Origin: Bacteroidota bacterium
GTDB taxonomy: Bacteria > Bacteroidota > Bacteroidia > UKL13-3
DNA: 64,000 bases
NCBI GenBank assembly: GCA_027488905.1
Contig: JAIYAT010000035.1
Location: 186,001-250,000, forward strand
Direction: 5' to 3'
Positions 44,661-55,198 of this stretch are shown piece by piece (positions within the stretch are counted from its first letter, which is position 1; every line of letters starts with the position of its first letter). The notes under the pieces are model-generated. The model was not told where the DNA came from and did no database searches. It saw only the letters and a list, made by a program, of their open reading frames with translations. The position numbers and the translations under genes are program-made.

Positions 44661-47099
44661 GTGTCAATTCAACAAATCAAAGATTGGTTCAAAAAAAACA
44701 ATAGAAAGCCATTTCCTTTTCAGGAAGAGGCGTGGGAGGCCTTTCTGAGTGGACATAGTGGTTTGGTTAATGCCCCAACAGGAAGCGGTAAAACCTATTC
44801 GTTGGCTCTTCCAATATTGTTACATTGTAAAAACTCGAAAAAATCTGGATTAAAAGCAATATGGATTACACCTATTCGCGCCTTAAGTCTTGATATTGCA
44901 AATGCATTTAAGTCTGCCGCCGAAGCAATAGCGCCAAATGTTACAATTGAAGTAAGAAATGGAGATACCAGTGTTAAAGATAGAAAAAGGCAAAAAGAAA
45001 AAATGCCTGATATTTTAATTACAACCCCAGAAAGCTTACATCTACTCATTTCATCAAAGAACAGTTATACTGAATTAGCATCGGTTCAAACCGTAATTAT
45101 AGATGAATGGCATGAATTATTGGGAAGTAAAAGGGGAGTGCAAATTGAACTTGCATTGGCTTGGTTAAAATCTTGGTTGCCCCAGCTTCAAATTTGGGGA
45201 ATTAGCGCAACCATTGGCAACTTGGATCAGGCATTAGAAGTATTATTAGGAAATCATTTTGAACCAAACAATATAAAATTAATAAAGGCTCACCACAAAA
45301 AGAAAATTGAAATAATTAGCGTTTTGCCCGAGCAAATAGATGAATTGCCGTGGGCAGGTCATTTAGGTTTAAAGCTTTTGACACATGTTTTACCCATACT
45401 TTCCCAAGCTAAAACTACTTTGCTTTTTACCAATACAAGGGCTCAAACAGAGATTTGGTATCAAGCATTACTCGAACAAAATCCTATGCTTGCTGGCCAA
45501 ATGGCCATGCACCATGGCTCCTTAAGTCAGGAAATTAGAAATTGGGTAGAGGAACAAATTCATGCCGGATATTTAAAACTGGTGGTTTGCACTTCGAGCC
45601 TTGATTTAGGCGTTGATTTTAGACCAGTGGAGCAAATCATTCAAATTGGCAGTCCAAAAGGTATTGCAAGATTTTTGCAAAGAGCGGGGAGAAGTGGACA
45701 TCAGCCGGGAGCTGTTTCAAAAATTTATTTTGTACCTACGCATGCCATTGAACTATTGGAATTGGAAGCCATTAGAGAGGCAATTGAGAAAGAACATATT
45801 GAAAGTAGAATCCCCCTAATCAGGTGTTTTGATGTGCTTTCTCAATTCTTATTAACATTGGGCATTGGACCAGGTTTTAAGTCAGAAGAAATGTTTGGAA
45901 TAGCTCAAAAAACTTATTGCTTTCAAACTATCAATTATTCTGAATGGAATTGGCTCATGCAATACTTAGTAGCAGGAGGGAAGAGCTTGGAAGCTTATAA
46001 TGAATTCTCAAAGTTACAACAAAATGAAGAGGGAAATTGGCATCTTCTGGGTCGTAAAGAGTCAATGCAACATAGGCTTAGCATGGGAACTATAGTTGGA
46101 AGCAATGCTATGAGTGTAAAATTTTTAAGTGGCGGCACCTTAGGAACAATTGAAGAATATTTTGCAGCTAATCTTGCCGTTGGAGATGTATTTGGATTTG
46201 CGGGCAAGAACCTCGAAATGGTTCAAATAAAAGACAATACAGTTTTGGTTCGGAAATCAAATTCAAAAGCAAGTAAAATTCCGAGTTGGCAAGGAGGGAG
46301 AATGCCTTTGAGTCTAGAACTTGGCAATTTATTAAGGGATAAATTCGGTTTGAACCGAAGCGATGAATCTATAGAATATGCCCTAATTAAACCATTACTG
46401 GAAAAGCAAAAAGAAATTTCTTTTCTACCAAGCCCAAATCAATTCTTAATTGAGCAATTAGAAAGCAAAGAAGGCTTTCATTTATTCTTTTATCCGTTTG
46501 AAGGAAGATTAGTTCATGAAGGGCTTTCTGCACTTGCCTCTTATAGAATTGCAAAACAAATCCCTATTAGTATTTCAATGGCTATGAATGATTATGGGTT
46601 TGAATTATTAAGTGATCAATTATTAGAAGCTGAGGAAATAATGAGCTTTGATGTTTTCTCAGAAGATAACCTCAGAAATGATTTATTGAACAGTTTAAAT
46701 TCAGGCGAAATGGCCAAAAGAAAATTCAGAGACATCGCTCATATTGCAGGACTTATTTTCAGAGGGTATCCTGGAAAGCCAGTAAAATCAAGACATTTGC
46801 AGGCCAATAGTAGCTTGTTTTTTGAGGTTTTTAAAACTTATGAGCCAGATAATTTATTGTATCAACAAGCATTCGAAGAAGTGTTAGAACAACAGTATGA
46901 AGAATTGAGATTGCGCTCAACCCTTAAAAGAATTGGTAGAAGTGAGGTTGTTATAAAAAAGCTGGAAAGGCCAGGGCCATTAGCGTTTCCAATTTTAGTA
47001 GATAGATTAAGGCAAAGTGTGACCTCCGAAACACTAGCAGACAGAGTAAAACGTTTAGAATTGAGTTTTATTAATAAAAAAGACAAAAAGAAAAAGTAG
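44661..47099 (+). CDS. Lhr-like DEXH-box helicase (ligase-associated DNA damage response type)
   Basis: The GTG at 44661 begins an 812-residue helicase; a TTG at 44634 is excluded because it lies within a terminator hairpin. Motif I is APTGSGKT (about 38-45), motif II is DEWH (about 148), and motif VI is RFLQRAGRSGHQPG. The length and C-terminal DUF1998-less domain match the helicase of the ligase-associated DNA repair set, which usually has an ATP-dependent DNA ligase and a metallo-beta-lactamase-like exonuclease nearby. Those are not in this window. It probably unwinds or remodels damaged DNA. Two motif copies lie inside, and a third overlaps the stop codon. Confidence 0.85.
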   Translation: MSIQQIKDWFKKNNRKPFPFQEEAWEAFLSGHSGLVNAPTGSGKTYSLALPILLHCKNSKKSGLKAIWITPIRALSLDIANAFKSAAEAIAPNVTIEVRNGDTSVKDRKRQKEKMPDILITTPESLHLLISSKNSYTELASVQTVIIDEWHELLGSKRGVQIELALAWLKSWLPQLQIWGISATIGNLDQALEVLLGNHFEPNNIKLIKAHHKKKIEIISVLPEQIDELPWAGHLGLKLLTHVLPILSQAKTTLLFTNTRAQTEIWYQALLEQNPMLAGQMAMHHGSLSQEIRNWVEEQIHAGYLKLVVCTSSLDLGVDFRPVEQIIQIGSPKGIARFLQRAGRSGHQPGAVSKIYFVPTHAIELLELEAIREAIEKEHIESRIPLIRCFDVLSQFLLTLGIGPGFKSEEMFGIAQKTYCFQTINYSEWNWLMQYLVAGGKSLEAYNEFSKLQQNEEGNWHLLGRKESMQHRLSMGTIVGSNAMSVKFLSGGTLGTIEEYFAANLAVGDVFGFAGKNLEMVQIKDNTVLVRKSNSKASKIPSWQGGRMPLSLELGNLLRDKFGLNRSDESIEYALIKPLLEKQKEISFLPSPNQFLIEQLESKEGFHLFFYPFEGRLVHEGLSALASYRIAKQIPISISMAMNDYGFELLSDQLLEAEEIMSFDVFSEDNLRNDLLNSLNSGEMAKRKFRDIAHIAGLIFRGYPGKPVKSRHLQANSSLFFEVFKTYEPDNLLYQQAFEEVLEQQYEELRLRSTLKRIGRSEVVIKKLERPGPLAFPILVDRLRQSVTSETLADRVKRLELSFINKKDKKKK
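45083..45092 (+). repeat. Interspersed motif copy 12 (GGTTCAAACC)
   Basis: Context CATCGGTTCAAACCGTAA in the helicase gene; read Val-Gln-Thr (SVQTVI), just before the DEWH box. Confidence 0.75.
46347..46356 (+). repeat. Interspersed motif copy 13 (GGTTTGAACC)
   Basis: The most symmetric copy: TTCGGTT-TG-AACCGAA (46344-46359) in the helicase gene; read Gly-Leu-Asn. Confidence 0.8.
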
Positions 47100-47108
47100 G
47101 TTTGAACC
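47099..47108 (+). repeat. Interspersed motif copy 14 (GGTTTGAACC)
   Basis: Context AGTAGGTTTGAACCAAGTG. Its first base is the last base of the helicase TAG stop, and its TTTG (47101-47104) is positioned as the -33 element of the next promoter. Confidence 0.75.
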
Positions 47109-47132
47109 AAGTGAAAAATCCGATTACTTTTG
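47101..47132 (+). promoter_or_regulatory. Probable promoter of the TPR gene (TTTG-N20-TACTTTTG)
   Basis: TTTG at 47101-47104 and TACTTTTG at 47125-47132 have a 20-bp spacer; the ATG at 47180 follows 47 bp later. The -33 part is contained in motif copy 14. Confidence 0.5.
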
Positions 47133-47179
47133 CAATAAATAAATTTATAAATTCGACTAAAATTTTTAAACTTTCATAC

Positions 47180-48565
47180 ATGAAGAAACTGATGTTATTT
47201 GCGTTGCTGGCAATTAGCTTAGCCGCAGGAGCCCAAACTAATCGCGTTAATGATGCAGCAATTTATTTGCGCAATGGAGAAATTGAAGATGCAAAAAAAG
47301 CTGCTGAGGAGGCCATTGAGCATCCTGATACAAAAGCAGACGTAAAGGCTTGGTATTATTATGTATCCATTTTAGATACTATAATTAAGAATCCAACTGC
47401 TTATTCAAAACTAGCAGATAATGTGAATGAAAAGTTTTATGGAGCTTGCATGAATTGTGTGAAATTCGATGCCAAAAACAAATATGGATACTATTGCAAA
47501 GAACAGGCTTTAATTAATAGTGCATTTTTGAGTTTTAATTCAGGTATTGCCGCTTATGAAGCAAAGGATTATGCAAAAGCAATTGCTTATTATCAAATGG
47601 TATTAGATGTTATCCCATTTGACAAGAATGAAGATTTAAAGAAAAACAACCTGTCTGAAAAGAACATTTATTTATACATGGCTTATTCTGCGGTTCAATC
47701 CAAAAACAATGAGAAGGCTAAAATTTATTTGGGTAAATTAATTGAAATGAATTATGATGACCATTTGATTTTCTCACAAATGGTAAATATTCATTTAGAA
47801 GAAGGCGATACAACAAAAGCTTTGACTGTTTTAGATGATGCCCGCAAACGTTATCCATCTGAAAAGGATTTGATTAATCAAGAGTTGAATATTTACCTTG
47901 CTGCTGGTAAGCAAGAAGTTTTAATTGATAAAATAACTGCAGCCTTAGAATTAAATCCTGATGATGCAACTTTACTATACGTTCGCGGTAATATCTATGA
48001 TAACTTTAGCAATGACTTTAATAAGAGATATAGAGCTCAAAGAGATTCAGTAAGCATTTGGAAGCGTAAAGCAAATACAGAAAAGGTTCCGGCTAAAAAG
48101 ACAATATTTATTACAAATGCAGGAAATTGCCAAAAAAGAGCTGATGCTTTACTTGTGACAAGCAAAGAATACGCCGCAAAGGCAGAAATTGATTACAAGA
48201 AAGTAGTAGAATTAAACCCAGAATACATTGATGCCTTTTTTAATTTAGGAGCACTTACCAACAATAAGAGTACAGAAATCGCTGAGAAAATAAATAACTT
48301 ACCAAATAATATTTCGCAAGCTGAGTATGATAAAAGATTAGCACCACTTAAAAAGGAACAAATAGTAATCCTAAATCAAGCCTTAAGTTATTTTAATCAA
48401 GCACTTTCAATAGCAGAAGCAAAGCCAGAAGACACAGATGCCGCTAAAAAGGAAAAAAGAGCATATTTAATTGATATTTTATACAGTATTCAACAGGTTT
48501 ATGCTAATTTAGGTGATGAAAAGAAAACGATGGAAGTTATGAATAGAAGAAAAGAATTAGAGTAG
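47180..48565 (+). CDS. Exported tetratricopeptide-repeat protein
   Basis: I start at ATG 47180 (461 residues); the frame from 47102 runs through the promoter. A signal peptide ending in AGAQ precedes about six TPR-like helical repeats (for example about 95-200 and 200-280) with the typical small/large residue spacing, then a helical middle with a long Lys-rich segment. It probably scaffolds proteins in the periplasm or at the outer membrane. The specific partner is not visible. A terminator follows at 48591. Confidence 0.85.
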   Translation: MKKLMLFALLAISLAAGAQTNRVNDAAIYLRNGEIEDAKKAAEEAIEHPDTKADVKAWYYYVSILDTIIKNPTAYSKLADNVNEKFYGACMNCVKFDAKNKYGYYCKEQALINSAFLSFNSGIAAYEAKDYAKAIAYYQMVLDVIPFDKNEDLKKNNLSEKNIYLYMAYSAVQSKNNEKAKIYLGKLIEMNYDDHLIFSQMVNIHLEEGDTTKALTVLDDARKRYPSEKDLINQELNIYLAAGKQEVLIDKITAALELNPDDATLLYVRGNIYDNFSNDFNKRYRAQRDSVSIWKRKANTEKVPAKKTIFITNAGNCQKRADALLVTSKEYAAKAEIDYKKVVELNPEYIDAFFNLGALTNNKSTEIAEKINNLPNNISQAEYDKRLAPLKKEQIVILNQALSYFNQALSIAEAKPEDTDAAKKEKRAYLIDILYSIQQVYANLGDEKKTMEVMNRRKELE

Positions 48566-48590
48566 ACTCAAGGTTATAAATAGATAAAAA

Positions 48591-48619
48591 GGTGCTTGAG
48601 TTTTCAAGCACCTTTTTTT
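48591..48619 (+). terminator. Rho-independent terminator after the TPR gene
   Basis: A perfect 9-bp stem (GGTGCTTGA at 48591-48599 and TCAAGCACC at 48604-48612) with a 4-base loop is followed by seven T. Confidence 0.85.
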
Positions 48620-48789
48620 ATTTAAATCTTAAGGATTCAAACTAAATAGGGAGGAACTAGTTTGAATTAAATCTTAATCAAATAATAGGAATGTAATTAG
48701 CAATACGATTTTGATACTCCTATTTAACATAATATTAATTATAGGGTAAAACATACTAGCTGTTTATACTCGTTTTCATAGGTGTATTT

Positions 48790-50133
48790 CTAAGCAAACT
48801 TAAAATTAGATCCAATTACTTCAGCTTTAGAACCTTCTTTAATGGTGAATGTAATCTTGGTGCCATTGCCTAACTTACTTTCTGCAGTAATCTTACCACC
48901 ATTGGCTTCGGTAAACATTTTACTTAATTTTAAACCTAAGCCAGTTCCTTTTTCTTTTTTGGTACCCTCGGTAGTTTTACCCATCACAAATATTTGGCTA
49001 AGTTGAGCTTCACTCATACCAATACCCTCATCGATAACTTGAATTTCTATTTCTCCGCGATAATTTTTGAAATTATTTATTGTAATGATAGATCCGGTAT
49101 CTGAAAATTTGATGGCATTGTTAACCAAATTCCTAAGGATAATATAAAACAAATCCTTGTCACCAAAAGCATACATTAAATCAGAAGCGTTGTTTTGAAT
49201 AAAAATTTTCTTCTTTTTAATAGAATTCTGGCTACCCTCAATAATGGTTTGAACAGCCTTGTTTACTTCAAAATTTATATTGTTCACATGTAAGCCACCC
49301 ATTTGGCTCCTAGCCCAAAACAAAATATTCTCAACTAGTGCCGCCGTTTCCTCCATTTGGGAACTTGCAACCTTTATCAGTTCTTCCTTTTGCGTTTTGC
49401 TAATTTCGTCGTCAATTAATAGATCGAACAACCCTTTAGCGTTATTTATTGGTCCGCGTAAATCATGACCCAAAGTAGCAAAAATGCTGTTTTTATAGGT
49501 ATCCAAGTCCTTTAAAGCGCCAAATTGCAATTGAATTACTTCGTTTTTCGCTTCAATTTCACTTCTTATGCGATTGTTTTGTTCTTTAAAATAAATTGAA
49601 AATTCTCCGAGGATTATCCCAGAAATAATAATTGAAATAATTATATCTAATAACTGGATTTCCCTAGACGAATATGGAACAACCTCTTCTGGGTATTTAA
49701 AATAGTAGATAAGCATTGATATCAAACCAATGTAAATAACAGATATCATATAATAATAATGCCTTCTGTTTAGAAAGTAGGCTAAATATACGGGCACTGA
49801 AAGAAAGTAAAGTAGAATAGGTCCTTCAAATCCACCGTTCAAAGGCCAAAACAAAATTAAGAAAAATAGGATTGTTGCCGCCAATAATATCCCATCAGTG
49901 CATGTAGCCTTCTTATTTTTTCTAACTCGAAAAAAGTAAGCTGTTGTTATTAAAGTAATAAGAAGACAAAAGAAGCTGAGTAATAAATCAAATCCTAGTA
50001 AATAATTGCTAATCACGCCTGTAAAAGATGCAATAGCGATAGCAGAAGAAACAATTAAAAATAGCCTAGAGGTAACATCGTCTTGCGATATCCCATTGTA
50101 AAACCATTTTAAAAATGTTTCTTTTGCCTTCAA
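48790..50133 (-). CDS. Membrane-bound sensor histidine kinase
   Basis: The 447-residue kinase has six hydrophobic segments in residues 18-185, no obvious periplasmic sensor domain, then a coiled linker and a HisKA domain with the phosphoacceptor H223 in GHDLRGPINN. The HATPase_c domain follows with the N box (LVNNAIKFS, about 325), the G1 box (DEGIGMS) and the G2 box (GTGLGLKL). No response regulator is next to it, so it is an orphan kinase. The start is TTG at 50133, 13 bp after the gyrA stop; it is probably co-transcribed with gyrA. No upstream ATG is available. Confidence 0.9.
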   Translation of the reverse strand: MKAKETFLKWFYNGISQDDVTSRLFLIVSSAIAIASFTGVISNYLLGFDLLLSFFCLLITLITTAYFFRVRKNKKATCTDGILLAATILFFLILFWPLNGGFEGPILLYFLSVPVYLAYFLNRRHYYYMISVIYIGLISMLIYYFKYPEEVVPYSSREIQLLDIIISIIISGIILGEFSIYFKEQNNRIRSEIEAKNEVIQLQFGALKDLDTYKNSIFATLGHDLRGPINNAKGLFDLLIDDEISKTQKEELIKVASSQMEETAALVENILFWARSQMGGLHVNNINFEVNKAVQTIIEGSQNSIKKKKIFIQNNASDLMYAFGDKDLFYIILRNLVNNAIKFSDTGSIITINNFKNYRGEIEIQVIDEGIGMSEAQLSQIFVMGKTTEGTKKEKGTGLGLKLSKMFTEANGGKITAESKLGNGTKITFTIKEGSKAEVIGSNFKFA

Positions 50134-50146
50134 AGTTTAAAATTTA

Positions 50147-52669
50147 TTATTCTGGTGAATCAGTATCTATTATAGCATCATCAGAACCTTCAATTTGCTC
50201 ACCCTCAATTCCTTCTTCCTCTTCTACCCCAGGTATATAATTAATTTTAGCCACACTTGCGATTTCATCTTTATCGCCAATATTAATTAAACGAACCCCT
50301 TGAGTAACCCTGCCTAAAATACGAAGTTCCTTTACACTTAATCTAATGGTTATGCCACTTTTATTAATAATCATGATATCATTGGTATCATCAACATCTT
50401 TGATGGTTACCAATTTACCTGTCTTATCAGTAACTTTCATGGCGCTTACACCTTTTCCGCCCCTATTTGTAATTCTGTAATCTTCTACCTCTGAGCGTTT
50501 TCCCATACCATTTTCAGTTACCACTAAAACATTAGTTTTAGAAGCATCCTCAATTGAAGCCATACCAATTACTTCATCCCCTTCTTCTAATCTGATTGCC
50601 CTCACTCCTGTTGCGTTTCTACCCATTGGTCTTACTGTGCCTTCATTGAACCTAATGGCTTTACCCTCACGACTGGCAATAATAATCTCACTGGTGCCAT
50701 TGGTTAATCTTGCTTCAACCAAATTATCTCCTTCTCTTACATTTATGGCATTAATACCATTTGCCCTTGGTCTGCTATATGCTTCTAGAGTAGTTTTCTT
50801 TATGGTTCCTTTTTGGGTTACCATTATGATATTATTTTGATTGATGTATTCCTCATCTACCAATGTTCTTACACATAAAAATGCTTTTACCTTTTCTTCT
50901 ACAGGAATATTTATTAGATTTTGAACCGCTCTTCCTTTGGTATTCTTCTCTCCTTCAGGAATTTCATAAACTCTTAACCAGAAACATCTTCCTTGTTCAG
51001 TAAACAACATCAAGTAATTATGATTGGTTGCCATGAAAATATGTTCAACAAAATCTTCCTGACGTTTTGCAACGCCCTTACTACCTCTACCTCCTCTGGC
51101 TTGTGTTCTATATTCATTTAATGAAGTACGTTTTACATATCCCAAATGTGAAATGGTAATTACCACCTCTTCATCTGGAATTAAATCTTCCATACTCATT
51201 TCATTGCCAGCCATTTCTATAACTGACCTGCGTTCATCTCCGTATTTGCTCTTCATCTCAGCTAATTCGTCTTTGATGATTTGCATTCTGAGTGGTTCAT
51301 TGCTAAGAATCTCTTGTAATCTAGCAATTAACTCCATGATTTGAGCATACTCTTCTTTTATTTTGTCGCGTTCAAGACCTGTTAATCTTTGCAAACGCAT
51401 ATCAAGTATAGCTTTTGATTGGATATCAGAAAGCTTAAATCGCTCCATTAAGCCATTTTTAGCTTCTTCAGGTGTTGTAGCTGCCCTGATTAGCGCAATT
51501 ACTTCATCTAAATGATCAAGCGCAATTAATAATCCTTCTAAAATATGCGCACGTTTTTGAGCCTCTTCTAAATCGTACTGCGTACGCTTTATAATTACTT
51601 GATGCCTGTGCTCTACAAAATGAACAATTAAGTCTTTTAGATTTAAAGTTTCTGGTCGGCCTTTTACCAACGCAACATTATTAACACTGAAAGAGGTTTG
51701 CAACTGTGTGTATTTGAATAGTTTATTCAATACAACATTTGGCACAGCATCTCTTTTCAAATCAAATACCATGCGCATACCATCTCTATCACTTTCATCA
51801 CGCACATCGCTAATGCCTTCAATTACCTTTTCATTAACCAAATCGGCAATTTGTTTAATCAAAGTGGCCTTGTTAACTTGGTAAGGAATCTCATGCACAA
51901 CAATTTGGTCTTTGCCAGTTTTTGAAGTTTCAAATCCAGCTTGCGCACGCATTACTATTCTGCCTCTACCAGTTTCAAAAGCTTGCTTTACGCCCTCATA
52001 TCCGTAAATAATGCCACCTGTTGGGAAATCTGGCGCTTTAATGTACTTCATTAAATCGGCAATGGTAATTTCGCGATTGTCGATATAAGCCACGATGCCA
52101 TCCACAACTTCCGACAAATTATGCGGAGCCATATTGGTTGCCATACCTACCGCAATCCCTGAAGCACCGTTCATTAGCAAATTTGGAACTTTTGCTGGGA
52201 GCACAGTAGGTTCAGTTAAACTATCGTCAAAATTTGATCTGAAATCAACCGTGTTTTTTTCAATATCAGTTAATAGTTCTTCAGCAATTTTTCTTAACCT
52301 AGCTTCGGTATAACGCATTGCTGCAGGTGGATCACCATCTACTGAACCAAAGTTTCCTTGGCCATCTACCAACATATAGCGCATGTTCCACTCCTGCGCC
52401 ATCCTTACCATGGTATCATAAACCGAACTGTCTCCATGCGGATGATATTTACCTAAAACCTCCCCAACAATACGTGCACTCTTCTTATAGGGCCTGTTTG
52501 AAGCCAAACCCAATTCTGTCATACCATACAATACCCTGCGATGCACAGGCTTTAATCCATCTCGCACATCTGGTAAAGCTCTACTCACAATAACCGACAT
52601 CGAATAATCGATGTAGGCGGTTTTCATTTCATCTTCGATGTTAATCTGTATAATTCTATCTTCTGCCAT
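50147..52669 (-). CDS. gyrA: DNA gyrase subunit A
   Basis: The 840-residue subunit contains the DNA-cutting tyrosine in [10 protein letters not shown] (about 122) and the quinolone-determining loop [17 protein letters not shown] (about 80-96), with Ser and Asp at the positions where resistance changes arise; both are the sensitive type. The C-terminal beta-pinwheel contains the GyrA-box-like stretch [10 protein letters not shown] (about 530), which separates it from ParC. The last 20 residues are an acidic tail. It works with GyrB (1-1756). It is upstream of the histidine kinase. Confidence 0.97.
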   Translation of the reverse strand: MAEDRIIQINIEDEMKTAYIDYSMSVIVSRALPDVRDGLKPVHRRVLYGMTELGLASNRPYKKSARIVGEVLGKYHPHGDSSVYDTMVRMAQEWNMRYMLVDGQGNFGSVDGDPPAAMRYTEARLRKIAEELLTDIEKNTVDFRSNFDDSLTEPTVLPAKVPNLLMNGASGIAVGMATNMAPHNLSEVVDGIVAYIDNREITIADLMKYIKAPDFPTGGIIYGYEGVKQAFETGRGRIVMRAQAGFETSKTGKDQIVVHEIPYQVNKATLIKQIADLVNEKVIEGISDVRDESDRDGMRMVFDLKRDAVPNVVLNKLFKYTQLQTSFSVNNVALVKGRPETLNLKDLIVHFVEHRHQVIIKRTQYDLEEAQKRAHILEGLLIALDHLDEVIALIRAATTPEEAKNGLMERFKLSDIQSKAILDMRLQRLTGLERDKIKEEYAQIMELIARLQEILSNEPLRMQIIKDELAEMKSKYGDERRSVIEMAGNEMSMEDLIPDEEVVITISHLGYVKRTSLNEYRTQARGGRGSKGVAKRQEDFVEHIFMATNHNYLMLFTEQGRCFWLRVYEIPEGEKNTKGRAVQNLINIPVEEKVKAFLCVRTLVDEEYINQNNIIMVTQKGTIKKTTLEAYSRPRANGINAINVREGDNLVEARLTNGTSEIIIASREGKAIRFNEGTVRPMGRNATGVRAIRLEEGDEVIGMASIEDASKTNVLVVTENGMGKRSEVEDYRITNRGGKGVSAMKVTDKTGKLVTIKDVDDTNDIMIINKSGITIRLSVKELRILGRVTQGVRLINIGDKDEIASVAKINYIPGVEEEEGIEGEQIEGSDDAIIDTDSPE

Positions 52670-52834
52670 AATTCTTTTTAAATTAAGCGCCTAATTCAAT
52701 TCAACTTTGAAACAAACTAAGCCACTTATTTCCTATAAATCATTGCAAAATAAGGATTAGATAACGATTTGTACATATAAAATTCCCACAAATTTGATAG
52801 TGAATGTGGATAAGCATTTAAAGGTTTTTATCTT

Positions 52835-52842
52835 TATATTTG
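52835..52842 (+). promoter_or_regulatory. Possible -7 element (TATATTTG) of the M1 peptidase gene
   Basis: TATATTTG matches TAnnTTTG and ends 7 bp before the ATG at 52850, so the transcript would have almost no leader. I do not see a good -33 element. Confidence 0.4.
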
Positions 52843-52849
52843 AGGTAAT

Positions 52850-55198
52850 ATGATTTCAAAATTTAAGACAAATTTCTTAGCCCTTTTGCTAAGTATTCTT
52901 TACCTAAACATTAATGCCCAAAGAATTGATTCTATTGATGTTGTACACTATAATCTCAACCTTAAAATACAGCAATTGCCAACAAAGCAAATTCATGGCT
53001 TTGCCAAGCTAAAAGTTAAAGTAAATTTTGCCGGTTTGAACCGATTTTATTTAGACCTTCAAAAACTTTCAGTGGATAGTATTTTATTGAAAGATAAAAA
53101 AGTTTCATTTACGCGTTCCGATTCAACAATATTGGTTCAAACCGAAACCATATTAAACGTAGGTGACACCTTTGATTTGCAAGTATTTTATGCTGGGACA
53201 CCAGTTACCGACCCGCGTTGGGGTGGATTTTTCTTCAGTGGGAATTACGCTTACAATATGGGTGTTGGAATGGGTTCAAACCCTCCTACTTTTGGAAGAT
53301 GCTGGTTTCCTTGTATCGACAATTTTACCGATCGTGCAACATACGAATTTCATATCACTACAGATTCAGGATTTATGGCAGTATGCTGTGGCTTGCAATC
53401 TCCTGCTTCCATAAACACGGATGGCTCGATAACTTGGAATTGGAACCTATCACAAACTATCCCAACCTATTTAGCAAATGTTGCTGTAAGTAAATATGTG
53501 CTCCTAAATAGCAGTTATGCTGGCTTGCAAAGAAATATTCCTATGATATTGGCCGTTAGTCCTTCCGATACCTCAAAAGCAAAGGCTTCCTTTTCTCGTT
53601 TGGCTAATGCGATGCAGTGTTTTGAAGATAAATTTGGCCCTTATCTATTTGACCGTGTTGGATTTGTTGGAGTTCCATTTAATTCAGGTGCAATGGAACA
53701 TGCCTGTAATATTTCATACCCGCTATATGCGGTTGATGGTGCCGCAACCTATGAAACCTTAATGGCTCACGAACTATCCCATCATTGGTGGGGTAATTTG
53801 GTGACCACCAGAACCGCCTCTGATATGTGGTTGAATGAAGGTTGGGCAAGTTATTGCGAGGCCTTGTTTCTTGAATGTGTTTACGGGAAAAACGCCTATG
53901 ATGAAAAAATAGCTTCTGAATTGTTTGATGCCTTGAGAAACGCAACAGTCAGAGATCAGGGCTATAAGCCTGTTTCTGGCGTTCCTCTTGCCCAAACCTA
54001 TGGCACACATGTTTACACAAAAGGTGGCTTAATGGCGCATAATCTAAGGTTGTTAATGGGCGACCAAAACTTTTTTGCAGCTTGTAGAAGCTATTTATCG
54101 GCCCATAAGTTTAAAGATGTAAGCTCAATTGATTTGAAAAATGAATTTCAAAAGTTCACCAACCAAGATTTAAACTCATTTTTTAATTCATTCATTTTTG
54201 ATAAGGGGCATTTAGATGCGCAATATTATTCATCCAATACAAATACAGGTGCTATTTCGGGTAATGTTATGTCGAGATACAAAACACAATTTGCCAATAG
54301 CCTATTACTTCACCTTGGTATTTATTATAAAGATGGTAGTAAAAAACTTCTACCAAAGTTAATAGCTGCTCCAAACAGCGCTGGTACTTTTAATTTTAAT
54401 ATCTCTAAAGAAGATCTAGATAATATAGCTTTTTTAGTAGTAAATGAAAATTCCGGAATGGCCTTAGGAAGTATTTCAGAGGCCAGATGGATTAAAACTA
54501 TGGGTGTCCAAAATTTCGCAAGCACACTTTTTACCGCTACTGTTCAAACTAATTCAGATTCAAGCTTTCTGCATGTTCAACACCATTATGCTGGCCCTTG
54601 GATTGCATCGAACCAATTACCAGCAAACGTTTTTGTAAGTGCTGAAAGGTTTTGGCAAGTAAATGGTATTTTGAGTAAAGATTTTAAAGCCACCGCTTTT
54701 TTTAATTATGATGGATCAGCAAATAGCAGACTAGATGCCGAATTAATAGGCTTAACAGAGGATAGTTTGGTTTTACTCTACCGCAGCTCCCCTGCTGAAA
54801 AATTTAAAATAATTACAGATTTAACCTTTCAACCAGGCCCAAGTAAAACTGATAAGGTGGGCAGATTTTGGGTAAATGACTTGAAAATTGGAGAATATGC
54901 ATTTGGTTATAAAGCGGTATCTACCTCAATTTTTGAAAACGAGTCTGAGATTGAAAAGTTATTAGTTTATCCTAATCCTTCTGAGACTGGCAAATACACC
55001 ATTGATTTACCTTTAATGGATAAAACTGCCCAATTGAGTGTTTTTACGAATGAAGGTAAATTAATTCTAACCAAGAGCATTAAAAAGAATCTTCAAAATA
55101 CAGAAATAGACTTAGGTGAAATTTCTAACATCAATTTAGCATATGTAATTCTTGAGGTTGGAAACAAAAAATACAAAGCCACACTTCTAAGTAAATGA
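52850..55198 (+). CDS. M1-family aminopeptidase with T9SS sorting domain
   Basis: The 782-residue protein has a signal peptide ending in INAQ, the zinc motif HELSHHWWG (about 307-315) with the third ligand E in NEGWASY (about 329), and the exopeptidase loop in the form GAMEH (about 280), where classical members have GxMEN. The C-terminal about 85 residues are a T9SS type A domain (LLVYPNPSETGKYTI, then the ending YKATLLSK). It is a secreted or surface aminopeptidase. Three exact motif copies lie within the first 450 bp. The stop overlaps fdhD by 4 bp. Confidence 0.92.
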   Translation: MISKFKTNFLALLLSILYLNINAQRIDSIDVVHYNLNLKIQQLPTKQIHGFAKLKVKVNFAGLNRFYLDLQKLSVDSILLKDKKVSFTRSDSTILVQTETILNVGDTFDLQVFYAGTPVTDPRWGGFFFSGNYAYNMGVGMGSNPPTFGRCWFPCIDNFTDRATYEFHITTDSGFMAVCCGLQSPASINTDGSITWNWNLSQTIPTYLANVAVSKYVLLNSSYAGLQRNIPMILAVSPSDTSKAKASFSRLANAMQCFEDKFGPYLFDRVGFVGVPFNSGAMEHACNISYPLYAVDGAATYETLMAHELSHHWWGNLVTTRTASDMWLNEGWASYCEALFLECVYGKNAYDEKIASELFDALRNATVRDQGYKPVSGVPLAQTYGTHVYTKGGLMAHNLRLLMGDQNFFAACRSYLSAHKFKDVSSIDLKNEFQKFTNQDLNSFFNSFIFDKGHLDAQYYSSNTNTGAISGNVMSRYKTQFANSLLLHLGIYYKDGSKKLLPKLIAAPNSAGTFNFNISKEDLDNIAFLVVNENSGMALGSISEARWIKTMGVQNFASTLFTATVQTNSDSSFLHVQHHYAGPWIASNQLPANVFVSAERFWQVNGILSKDFKATAFFNYDGSANSRLDAELIGLTEDSLVLLYRSSPAEKFKIITDLTFQPGPSKTDKVGRFWVNDLKIGEYAFGYKAVSTSIFENESEIEKLLVYPNPSETGKYTIDLPLMDKTAQLSVFTNEGKLILTKSIKKNLQNTEIDLGEISNINLAYVILEVGNKKYKATLLSK
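53033..53042 (+). repeat. Interspersed motif copy 15 (GGTTTGAACC)
   Basis: Context TGCCGGTTTGAACCGATT in the M1 peptidase gene; read Gly-Leu-Asn. Confidence 0.75.
53134..53143 (+). repeat. Interspersed motif copy 16 (GGTTCAAACC)
   Basis: Context TATTGGTTCAAACCGAAACC, 101 bp after copy 15; read Val-Gln-Thr. Confidence 0.8.
53273..53282 (+). repeat. Interspersed motif copy 17 (GGTTCAAACC)
   Basis: Context AATGGGTTCAAACCCTCC, read in a third frame (Gly-Ser-Asn-Pro), so not tied to a VQT or GLN codon pattern. Confidence 0.75.

Noticed and set aside
53680-53705. GAMEH instead of GxMEN as evidence of an inactive M1 peptidase
   Set aside because: The zinc ligands are intact, and I recall the H variant in other M1 members, so this does not indicate loss of function.
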